DNA from: Ostrinia nubilalis | Taxonomy: Eukaryota; Arthropoda; Insecta; Lepidoptera; Crambidae | Reading direction: 5' to 3' | Length of the DNA: 64,000 bases | NCBI RefSeq assembly: GCF_963855985.1 | Contig: NC_087117.1 | Coordinates: 3,173,001-3,237,000 of the forward strand | Shown here: positions 1-11,600 of the stretch, in pieces | How positions within the stretch are numbered: the first letter of the stretch is position 1 | Layout of the letters: every line of letters starts with the position of its first letter | Program-made: the position numbers and the translations under genes | Notes under the pieces: model-generated | Databases searched by the model: none | Told to the model about the DNA's origin: nothing | The model's input: only the letters and a program-made list of their open reading frames with translations

Positions 1-23
1 TCGATGGGCTGAAACGAACGTAC

Positions 24-83
24 CTTCTTAGGTAGATAGAGATGGCTCCCTTCTTCCCGAACGCGTCATTGCCCCAGCCGTTG
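24..83 (-). pseudogene. Duplicated fragment of a protease-like exon
   Basis: About 60 bases match the 3' end of the exon at 369-553 (GWGNDAFGKKGAIS), including the splice donor and the adjoining TTCAGCCCA that belongs to an RTE end. One base is missing just before the donor, so the exon end is out of phase. The fragment is cut off by an RTE (ATG)n tail at about 88. It looks like a broken partial duplication. Confidence 0.6.
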
Positions 84-87
84 ATCA

Positions 88-360
88 GCATCATCATCAT
101 CATTTCAGCCATAGGACGTCCACTGCTGAACATAGGCCTCCCCCAATAACTTCCACATCGCACGGTTGGTAGCGGCCTGCATCCAGCGTCTTCCTGCTAC
201 CTTTATCTGGTCATCGATCCACCTTGTGGATGGACGTCCCACGCTGCGTTTTCCGGTAAGCGGCCTCCATTCCGTCAGTTCTGCGTACAATATGCCCTGC
301 CCACTGCCACTGATGCCTTTGTCCACCTTTGTCCAACAGTGGACGTCGTTGGGCTGAAAC
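88..360. mobile_element. Two RTE 3' ends in head-to-head arrangement
   Basis: 88-305 is a minus-strand 3' end beginning with CATCATCATCATCAT; 305-360 is a short plus-strand end (CAGTGGACGTCGTTGGGC). The second ends only seven bases from the splice donor at 367-368. Confidence 0.7.
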
Positions 361-368
361 TAACGTAC

Positions 369-2628
369 CTTCTTAAGGTAGCTGGAGATGGCTCCCTTCT
401 TCCCGAACGCGTCTTTGCCCCAGCCGTTTGAAACGCAGTCGGTGTCCGGAGCCGGCACCGCTCCCGGCTCCGGCAGACAGACCAGGCTGACGTGCGGAGC
501 CAGCTTTACTGGGTGCTCAAGGATCAGCAGGGCGATGTCGTTCCGGTAGTTCTCTGCGAAGATTTTTTTAAAGAATAACAGTTTTGCACAAATCACTCGT
601 AACTAAAAAATATTGTGACAGAATTGCGCCTCAGATCGATCTGAGACGCAAGTCCACTTCACCTCTTGTACTGGTAGTAGCGTGACGTGTAATTCTTAGT
701 AGGTAACTAGGTAACAAAATAATTAATTTTGTTTTTTTTTTCATACAAACATTTTTACGATTTTTGGTGATCACTGATCATTCACAAAAATGCAAAGCTC
801 ATCTTTCGCCTCGCGAACTGTACTACTACTACTTTATAGCACCATTGACAGGATGAATCTATCTTCTAATCTATAAAAGCGAAATGTCACTGACTCACTC
901 ATCACGAAATCTCAGAAACTACAAGTGCTAGGAGTCTCAAAATTTGCAAGGGGGTTCCTTTTAGAACGTAGGTGCTCACTAAGACGGGATTTTGCAACAT
1001 TCAACCCTTAAGATGGTGAAACGGGATCCACGCGTACGAAGTCGCGGGCGGCCGCTCGTCTTACATATAAAACTGATACACAACCACAGCCACACACCAA
1101 TCGCTTGTTCCTCAAACTTACTTCTCATAAAGTCTGGATGAATGACAATCTTCTTCACCGCCACCTCTTCATGCGGAAGCGGTTCGTTTACATCCAGGGT
1201 GTTCCACTCTCCTACCCTCACTCTGACGTCACCGTCCACAGCTCGGTCCACGTAGTGAGCTACCGTGAGCACCATAGAGGGGTGTATCAGGGATCCCACC
1301 GTGATGTTTCGATTCACAGGGAAAGAGGAGGTCTTAGTCCTGGTGGATATAAAATAAGAAATGAGATTATGAAAGTCTTTATTCAGCACAAAATGGTGGA
1401 CAAAGCAAGGGTCGACATTTAGATTAAAATAAAAATATGCTGAACAGGTGCCCGCTCAGCAAAAATCGCGACATGACACAAACGTCATGCCGAGAAGCTG
1501 GTTTTCAGCGGGAACCAATGCGTGATCAGGATTGCGCGCCCTTCTGTTGATCAGACAGGTTTAAAGGCGATTTACATTCTAATGTCACAGTGAGCTAGGT
1601 CAGTTCGCAGTCTGCTAGACAAACTGATGATGAGAAGACAATGGGGCCTCCTGTGACAGGTGTATCCTTAGACTTACTAGGTAGGCTCCAGCCTCAGATT
1701 ATTGGTATAGATCGTTCCATCCACGAAGACGCGCCCCACCATTCTTCCGCTAATGTTTGAGTGTTATCGGTACACGCTAATTATCCATGAGTGCACAATA
1801 CACACGCTCGGTTTGCTTGGATCAAACTCCCCGAGCCCCGCGCGACCTCGACCAAAAATTTGTGGGGCGCGTCTTCGTGGATTTATACCTGTTTGTTGGT
1901 GAAATAAACGATATTGTTTTAAGAACTTGAGATGAATCGTGTAATTTCGGAGAAGTAGAATAGGATCGCCTCCACTCTGGGTGTATGTTAAGCTTGTGAG
2001 ACCAATTATTATAATAGAGAAATAGTAAGGATCGTTCTTCTGTACTTCTGTAGTGGAGACTAGATCAGCCGGGCTAGGATGCGCGCCATGATAAAATCTT
2101 ATCGACGATTTAAGATGACAAACGTATGGGCTTATCGTGTAAAATCGATAAAATATCTCGATAAAAGTTTATCGTGACGTACATCCTAGACCTATTGATA
2201 ACGCTATTGCCACGCTATTGCCATAAAAAATCTATGGAAATGTCGCGCGTTGGCTGGTCATAAAAGCATATCAATTGCCACTACCCTATTATCATATTAA
2301 GCCTAGGAGTAGACCACCGACTTTTAGTTGGCTGATAGTTGGGCCCGAATTTAATTTGTATGAAGAATCGGCCGATAGCAAATCAGTAATGTGCGCACTT
2401 TCATTCATGTCTACTATACTGATTAATAGCCCGACCGACTATCGACAAACTAAAAATCGGTGGTCTGCGCCTAAGCTAAATGAATACGTCTTACTAATTA
2501 ATAATAATAAGCAAAAACATCAAAACATACATAACAGCAGCTACCCAAGGGAATTCGCCGAATTTTGCTTCTAAAAAGGATGTCTTAAAGGCTGGCCACA
2601 GTCCGTCTGGGTTCGCCAGTCCACAACC
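369..2628 (-). CDS. Protease-like domain exons (2628-2531, 1339-1122, 553-369)
   Basis: The domain opens with GCGLANPDGLWPAFKTSF and EAKFGEFPW, the usual start of CLIP-A protease-like domains. The His57 equivalent is present (VAHYVD) and so is the Asp102 equivalent (RNDIALL). The conserved cysteine pair around His57 is missing: the usual C-G-G-S-L-I is T-V-G-S-L-I and A-A-H-C is V-A-H-Y. The last exon here ends in phase 0 with donor AAGAAG|GTACGT. The exon with the Ser195 position lies beyond the left edge. Confidence 0.87.
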
Positions 2629-5600
2629 CTGAAATTAGTCACAGGTTAAAAGGTATTTATAAAAGTCCGGTAGCCGAGCAGATAGAATTTCATACAATGA
2701 CCCTAAGCTACCCCTCCTTATCGCTGGCGCGTAATTATGTTGCTGTCGCGCTCGCACACTCACTGCGGCCGCCAGTCGCACAGTAGTCGCGACTCTTGAC
2801 AGCAATATAATCACGCGCGAGCGATAAGGAAGGGTATCTTGGGGTCATTGGACGAAATTCTATCAGCTCGGCGACCGGACTTTATACGAAAACTCTTTCT
2901 TCACACATTGGCATGACTAGAAACTGGTAACTTCGTGAGCAAGTAATGAAGTAAATTGATACCTCCTTCTTAACATTCGTTGGAATAGACTCCATATTAA
3001 TCCTGTCCAATTCGCAGCAAGTTGTCAAAGCAGGGCAGTAACGCATTGTCCTGAAATATTAACTAGAATTAATGAATGAATGTTTTTTAAATACAGGGTG
3101 GTCAGGGAGGTGACGTTCAAAGCTAAATTTTAGATTCCTTACATTAAGGTGTATCTAAATCCTTGTATGTTAAAACAATGAATTTTTTAGATAGATCCAG
3201 TTTATTCTCTAACATATTATTAGTACCGGTTTTGTAAGAGCTCGTGAAGCACTTTCAAGATCAGTAACCAGATTTTCCATATCTTGTATAGTTCCATTCT
3301 TGTGTAAAAATAATCGAGTGATCACTTATCGTTTCCACCCTGTATATGAAGGTTTTAGTTCTTGAATGTTTCCGCTAAGGGCGCTGTACAATCCATCGAC
3401 ATCGAATGCGTTTGACGTAAACTCACGCTACGCCCCTTTAAAACTGGATTGAAATGGGAACGAGCTCTATCTAAAATAGTAAGACACGGGTCTTACTCGT
3501 AACGCGACGTTTATTAATGAGTTCCAATATGTACTCACGGCTTGACGTTTCGGCTGCGATGCTGCAGCCGTGGTCACAAGCAGACTGGCGGCTCGCGGCG
3601 TCGTCCGTTCGGGCGGGCTTGAATCTTTTTCAACAACCCTCATATTGCACTATGACTGTCTGCCTAATAACTTACCTTTTATCTAGAAGGTCAGCGCCGT
3701 CATAGTCCTCACAGTGATGAAAAGGCACACATTTGCCTGCATTGTCGGCCCCCGTTAAACAACTGCTATCTTTTGAAATAAATAAAGAATGAAACATTTA
3801 TTGCAATGGACATCACAAAAGACAAAAGAGAAAAAAATTAAAAAACAGAGGTAACACGTAAAACATACACTTTACATTATTTCCATATTTACAGAGGTAA
3901 GGAGGAGATATTTATGAATGACACTGAACACAAATCAGTAAAAAAACAATGTCCTAAAATTTAGTTTATGAGTCTCTTGTATCTAAAATAATAGGTATTC
4001 TTCGCTACTTTTATCTCTGTGAATATGGCAAGAATGCAAAGTAACACCCTGTATAATGGAAGAAACTGAGCAGTGCCACCTTGTCGCACATCGATGCCCA
4101 TCGCAATGGGACCCCACTCAGCATATGCCGTGACTGTGACCCACGCCTAATTAAATTAGTTAAAAATAATTCATACGTAAAAGTAAGTCCTTGAAATCTT
4201 TCAAATAAAAAAGTGTGATGAACATAGCTATTATACAGGGTGTTGATTTCAATCCTCGCCATATTTAGGGAGTTCATTAAGTAGCTTATTCTGATCACGA
4301 ATCAGTAAAATAATTGACTTCGGAAAAAAATTAAAACGAACTTTAACTTTAGTTAGTCAAACTCAAAGAAAAATACCTATTTACAACCTACTTTTACGTG
4401 GCTTCCTTCAGTACGCTATCCGACATGATAAGCGAGCAATCCGCGTAGCTCGATGTTGCCCCAGTGTAAACGTATTGCAGTATTGTCGGCCGTTTGGTGT
4501 AGTGGTTCGAAGCGGACTACTATACCGGAGGTTGCGGGTTCGATTCCCGCACAGTACAAACATTTGTGTGCATGAACATATTTGTTTGTATTGGACTGGG
4601 TGTTTTCTTTGTATAATATGTATGTATTTACAAAAAAAACTATTTAAGTATGTTTATATCCGTTGTCTAATACCCATAGTACTTGTGGTTTGGGACTAAA
4701 GCCTGGTCCGTGAGCACGTAGAATCCCCCCATCCCTCCGCGACTGTGCGACGCGCGCCCGCAGTGAGTGTGCGAGCGCGACAGCAACATAATTACGTGCG
4801 AGCGATAAGGATGGGCAGCTTGGGGTCATTGGACGGGATTCTACGTGCTCACGGACCAGGCTTTAGAAGCGCAGTGTAAAATGTCCAAGGATATTTATTT
4901 ATTTATTGCGAGCCACACACAGTACAGTTGATGTCGCACGGAAAATCTTTAATATTTTTTTTTTTTGGTGAATTACGTTTATATCACCTTAATAAATATG
5001 GCGAGGTTGAAATCAACACACTGTATACTAATGAATATTGAAGAAAAAAACGCTAATTTCCAAGGAGCTAATATTAGTGTGATACCTACTTTCCTCCTCG
5101 TCGTCCATTGACCTGCTTTTAGTCAATACGGTAGTTGCTTCAATCTGTAAAGTAACAAATTGGCATAATAAAGTATCATGTGTAAAATTTAAACCTACCA
5201 GGTTTATACAGGATGTCTTTGTGAACAGTGTCATTTTTTTTATAGAGAACAATAAAAAAATATTTTTATTTGTACCATTTTTCGCAAAAAAAAAAATTAA
5301 AATCTAATTCGCGGGTGCTCAGGTGCATGTAATTCTTAAAAACGTAATGGTGAACTTAAATGATTTTTTAACAGATTCTAGTGAAGAATTAAGCTACCTA
5401 CCCATTTTTTTTTCAGATTTTTGTGATCTCTAGAAATATCCCAATCTCATACTTTTTTAACACCCCTCGTAATTCATTTTGTAAAATAGAAAAAGGAGGA
5501 ACTAATTTAACACTTTGACTTTGACTTACATCTGGTATTTTCCCCGCTAGGTACTTCGCTGGGCAGCATATTTGTATGGCATTCCCCCAGTCTCCGCACG

Positions 5601-8600
5601 GGTCGACTTTGCTGTAAAAAATATATTAAATCAAATCAATTTTTAAATTAACGACTTGAAAAATTTAACTGCCTACGGCGGGAGTCGAACCCACGACCTT
5701 TCGCTTGCCGGGCGACTGCTCTTCTAACTGAGATACTTAGTCCTATTTTTTTTAATTGCTCAAACATGGTAGTACATTTATTTAAAATATGAGACATGTC
5801 ACAAGAGATCAAATCAGAAATGAGGAGATCCGTAAACGAACTAAAGTCACTGATATAGCCCGACGGATTAGCAAGCTGAAGTGGCAATGGGCAGGGCACA
5901 TAGTACGCAGAACTGACGGCCGATGGGGCAGCAAGGTTCTGGAGTGAAGGCCATATACCGGAAAACGCAGCGTGTGTCATCAACATCGTTTTTTTTTTCT
6001 GAATAAAATAGTTGCATGATGATGACGTGATGCTAGTGGTGCATGAAGATGATAGATGATGATGATGAATACCATTCCACGATGAGCCCGGAGCCATCAA
6101 CTATAGTGGTGTCGTTGTTGCTTTTAGAGGCGATGATGATGATGGTGATCGTTCGTTCGTTTCAGCCAAATGACGTCCACTGCTGGACAGAGGATTTCCA
6201 TAACGACCGGTCCTGCTGCCCGCATCCAGGTTCTTCCAACTACCAGATCGTCGGTCCACCTAGAATATGATGATGACATGAAGAATACCGTTCCACGATG
6301 AGCCCGGAGCCGTCGAGGATGGTGCTATCGTTGTTGCAGGTGTGAGGCAGAGTGCATCTTCCGATACTACCGTCGTAGGCTTCACATTGTGCGCCTGAAA
6401 CCCAAACACAATTAGATAATTAATTACGTAATTAATAGAACCGCTCATGTAAGTAAAGTCCGGTCGCCGAGCAGATAGAATTTCGTCCAATGACCCAAGC
6501 TACCCATCCTTATCGCGCTCGCACACTCACTGCGGCCGCCCGTCGCACAGGCGCAACAGCAATATAATTACGCGCGAGTGATAAGTATGGGTAGCTTGGG
6601 TCATTGGACGAAATTCTATCTGTCCGGCGACCGGACTTTATAACAACTTACAACCCGATCGAGCTAACTGCGCACCACGCTGGAATGCAGTTAACTCGAC
6701 CGGGTTGTACTATACCTGTATGAACATGTGTGAGCACTTACCATTGGGTAGATTCTTTGGAATAGAAGGCACCAAAGTCTGAAAAAGACAATTTTTAGTT
6801 AATTACTGTTTGGAATTTGAAGGCCAAATGTGTCTCGGGAAAAGTTTACTGTCATTAGACCCGCAACGAAACTAATCAGAAAAACTGAATACAGTGAAAG
6901 AGTCTTTTAACTAATTCGAATCGTCGTCGTTTCAGCCAAATCCACTGCTGCAAAGGCCCAAGGATTTCCATAATGATCAATCCTGCGCTGCCCGCATCCA
7001 GGTTCTACCAGCCACCTTCACCAGATCACGGGACCACCTAGTGGGAGGCCTGCCCACGCTACGTGGTTTCCACTCGAGAATATTTCTGCCCCAACGGCCA
7101 TCAGCTCTGCGAGCTATGTGCCTTACTGCCACTTTATTTTAGATTTTTTTTATTCACAACGAGGAAGCTCTTGGCCTGTTTCTCACCTGATGGTAAGTGA
7201 TAATCAGGCTGAAGGTGGAAGCGAGCTTCACCCGGAATCCAGTTGGTTATGTTGGTCAATTTTGTTTACTGCGGATCTCCTCATTTCTGATTCTAAGAGA
7301 CTCTGAGCATATCACGCTCCATCGCCCTTTAGGTGAGCCTTGAGTGAGCCTTCATATGAGGCCCAAAGTAAGCGACCACGTCCAAGTCCATACTAAAGGT
7401 AGCCTTTCGAACTAAGCGCCACAGACGCAGCGTCTTGGTTTGGTTTGGTAAAAGGTAGGCTTCCGAAGCGAGTCAGTGATGCGGCGTTGGCACAACACCA
7501 AAGTTATAGTCGTTATAGACGCTCAGTTCGAAAGGCTACCTTCAATAAACTATTTTTCTGTCTTTTTTCTTTCACTCTTACCCGTGACTTTGTGGTAGAC
7601 TCGATATTTTCATGGTCTTTCTCGCAGCACACTTCCGTTTCCAAGCAATCTGAGGATGTGATGGTCCTGGAATAACTATAAAAAAACCGACTTAAAAAAT
7701 AAGCAACAAAAAGAACAAGTAAGTATTAAAATCGACTCCAAAAAAAGAGAACTGAAAAGTAGAAAAACACATAAAATAAAAAAATCTTAACCAAATTAAA
7801 TTATTAAGGGACCAAATGGCAAATATCGAATAAAAAAAAATAATCAATCGGCAGAAAACAGAAATCGGTGTACGTACATGCAAAAAAATTATACCAACCA
7901 AATTGAGACCTCCTCCTTTTTTTGAAGTCGGTTAAAAATTCATAAACGATAAATAAAAATCCTTGGACATTTTACACTGCGCTTCTAGTCCCAAACTAAG
8001 CAAAGCTTGTACTATGGGCACAGAATAATAATAAGTACTGCTATGGGTACTAGACAACGGATATAATAAACATACTAAAATACTTTTTTTTTTAATTGTA
8101 AAAATGTAAGTATGTATTTAGATTTATGTAGAAAAGAAAATTCATCATTTTTCAATTTCTGCCCGGCCGGGAATCGAACCCGGGCCCTCTCGGCATAGTA
8201 GTCCGTTCTGAACCACTACATCAAACGGCCGGTAAACAATAGATACTGGATACAGGACTCATCTCTTATTTATTCTTATTTATTCGCCGGTCGCGGTTTA
8301 TCCGGTCGAGTTAACTGCGCACCTGGCGGCCGTGACGTCACATCGACGCTCTGGTACGGACGAGGCGAACGCGGGGAGGTGTGCGGGTGAGTGCGAGGGA
8401 GAGTCACATTGCGAGGTGCGCAGCTAGCTCGTTCGGGTTGTAAAAAAAAATACACGCGAGCGATAAGGATGGGTAACTTGGGGTCAGTGGACGAAATTCT
8501 ATCTGCTCGGCGACCGGACTTTATTTTATTTTTATTTTATTTATTTTATTTGGTGCACAAAACAGGGATACAACCATAACATACAAAGCTTTTAAAGCAG

Positions 8601-11600
8601 GCTATACAGTAAAACTTGTTGCAGCTCCAATAAAAAGTGCACACAACATACAATGCTATTCGAGTTAACAATAATTATACATAATACATAAATTATAAAA
8701 ATAATTATTTAATGTTAATTAATAATGGAAACAAGTTATTAATAAATATAATGAAATTTAAATCAATAATTCTCTAAGAAATAAAGATGAGAGAGGAATT
8801 ATTTAAGAAACAATTCATTAACAGCTTTTTTGAATTTGTTTAGGGTAAGGCTGTAGATGTCAGGCACCTCCTCTATATCGGGTGTGAGCTTGTTAAAGTC
8901 TCTTTAGCATGTATTTTGTGGCGCTTACCTTCCCATAATTTTTCTGTTCCTACAACTGTTTGGATTAACGCAGTAGCCCTCCTTGCCATTGTTGAACTTG
9001 CATTTTCTTACTGAAATGAAAACAATTTTTAATGTCAGTTACAAGTCTAGAGTAAGTAAGTAAGCATAATATTAAATTCTAATTAAATCTGAATATTAAA
9101 CACCACTAAATTTATATCACCGAAAAAAAATAATTCTGGGTAGTGAGTTATTGATACTAATCCTATTTATGCAAAAAAAAGTTAAATAAAGTTACTCAAA
9201 ATTTCATCCCAAAATTGGTAATCTATGGCACTTACCACTGGAAGCATGGTCGAGGCGTGAGCGAGACAGACAGATCGGGGCAATGTGCGAGCGCGTACGA
9301 CTACTCTAGCGGAGTGCCCCAGCTGTGACGCGTAAAATACGGAGTAAAGAAAATTTAATAAAAAAAAATAACTTTATGAAAATAACCTGTTAAAAAAATT
9401 TCGGTGATAAAAATGTAGTGGTGTATAACTAAAAGGTGACTGACTGACAGACTGACTCTGACTGACTGACTGACAGACTGACTAACTGAATGACATAGTG
9501 ATCTATCAACGCACAGCCCAATCCACTGGACGGATCAATGCAGGTAGATGTTATATGCTAAGGGGGTAAAACGGGATCCACGCGTACGAAGAGTCGCGGG
9601 CGGCCGCTAGTAAATAAATAATAATTTGCGTGTCGTAACAACGCCATCTGTTGGGTGGAAAGGGTAGGAGGTACTTACCATTGCTCTTGCTACTGATATC
9701 AGGTGTTCCCTGAAAAAAAAAAAAATGGTCTTACACTAGAATTTATTTTGTTCTATTCAACTTATTTAGGTTGCATAAATATTTATCTTTACGTACTAAA
9801 AAACCTCTCGTTTCCACCACTGAAACCCTACCAGTGAATGCTAAGTAAGTATAATGTAGATCGTTTCATCCACGAAGACGCGCCCCACCAATTTTTGGTC
9901 GAGGAAAGCGCGGGGTGCGGGGAGATCCGAGCAATCCGAGCGTCATTATTGTAATGTGCGTGTGCACTCATGGATGATTTAGCGTGTACCGATAACACTG
10001 AAACATTAGCGGAAGAATGGTGGGGCGCGTCTTCGTGGATGAAACGATCTATAGTCTCGGGGAAAACACTGTCTCGAAACCCATACAGATTTTAATTAAA
10101 GCCTGTTTTTTTTTTTATTTGAAGGGACGCGCGCTTGTAGCTTGAGGAGCTTTTCCAGCTTCACCGGGCAGAGTGGCGAGTACAGAAGGTACTCTAGCCG
10201 TTTGGCGATCGTCGGTGCGCGACCCGACGAGGCCGAGTGTGGGCTTCGCGAAGGGAAGCCCAGGCTCGTCCGCGTCGGTCGCAGACCGACGTTCGCAATC
10301 GGGCCGTATCGAGCGCATAAGGCGCCCGATCAATGGCGAACCCAACTAGAGGGTTGCCCACCGCGGTGTTGGACCAAAGTCCAGCCTACGGCGGGCTCAC
10401 TCTAGTGGGCCCGATCGAGGGGACTACGGACGCGGCCTGAGGGCGCCACGGTAGGCTCGGACCTCGGCTCAGGCCGTGTCCGGGGGACGGATAGGGGAGA
10501 ACCGGCCCGGTACATGTCTGTACCGTCTGAAATGGAAAGCAGGGCCTCGTACTCGCCGCGCCGCACACTGGATCGAGCCCATACAAAGCGTTGGACATCG
10601 CTTCCTTACTCAGTGTTTTTAAAATAAAATGAGATTGCGTCAACGTAGTAACTTCAAATTTTTACAGTGTAAGGTTGACAAGTTTATCTTTCTAATGTGA
10701 TAGATTTTACTTATTAGATGGCAATTAATATAAGTGAAAAAAAATCTTAAAATATAGTGATGAAAAACTTGTATTTATTGTTCAATTAAAAGCAAATACT
10801 CACTCATTTTGGTCTGTTTCCATATTTAAAGAGTAACATAGTCTAACAATACTCTAAATTTATTCTCATTAAGTGTTAAAATTATTAAAGAAATATTTTT
10901 GTAAACGCCTGATTTTTCATTGCACACAATCACTTTGTTCGATTTTGTCGAGCTTGTTTTCATATTCTGTTAACTGTTAGATACATAATCTAACAATACT
11001 CTAAATTTATTCTCATTAAGTGTTAAACTTATGAAAGAAATGTTTTTGCAAACGCCTGATTTTTCATTGCACACAATCACTTTGTTCGATTTTGTCGAGC
11101 TTGATTTTATATTCTGTTAGCTGTTAGATACATACTAATGCAATTTTATAGGGACTTAGCGGACTACAAAACTGACTCCAATCAACAGATTGCCTAAGCC
11201 AATCTACGTTTGTAGCTAAAAACTGGTGCTCATTATAATGACACTACTTCTTCTTGCGACAAACAATGTCAATGAAATTATTGTTTTTTTTTTATAGTTA
11301 TCTGATAAATAAAATGTGTAACTCAGTACCTACCTAACACAATCATAAATGAAGAAAAAAATACATACAAAATGTATGTATGGTATGTACTAAATTCAAC
11401 GACAATCTTTTGAGATGATGACAATATGATTTTTTTACTATATCTGTTTTATAGTATTTCTTTATGTTCATAAAGTATTAACTACGTTAGTACTTACCTC
11501 TGTTTATCTGAAGAGAGTGTATGCGAAAACAGCTCTAGTATCCTAGCTAAAGAACTAGCGCGATCTTTCATCGTGGTTTTTAATAATGCATACAAATCTC

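Noticed and set aside
4487..4560. tRNA gene on the plus strand
   Set aside because: Same reasoning: a conserved SINE body follows and a second copy lies at 8.2 kb.
5668..5745. tRNA gene on the minus strand
   Set aside because: Only the A/B-box region fits; the acceptor stem is poor, and several copies share the same non-tRNA 3' extension, so it is a SINE.
10115..10645. GC-rich segment as bacterial contamination or a real gene
   Set aside because: Part of it matches a LINE end at 12.2 kb in inverse orientation and it lies inside an insertion in a duplicated intron.
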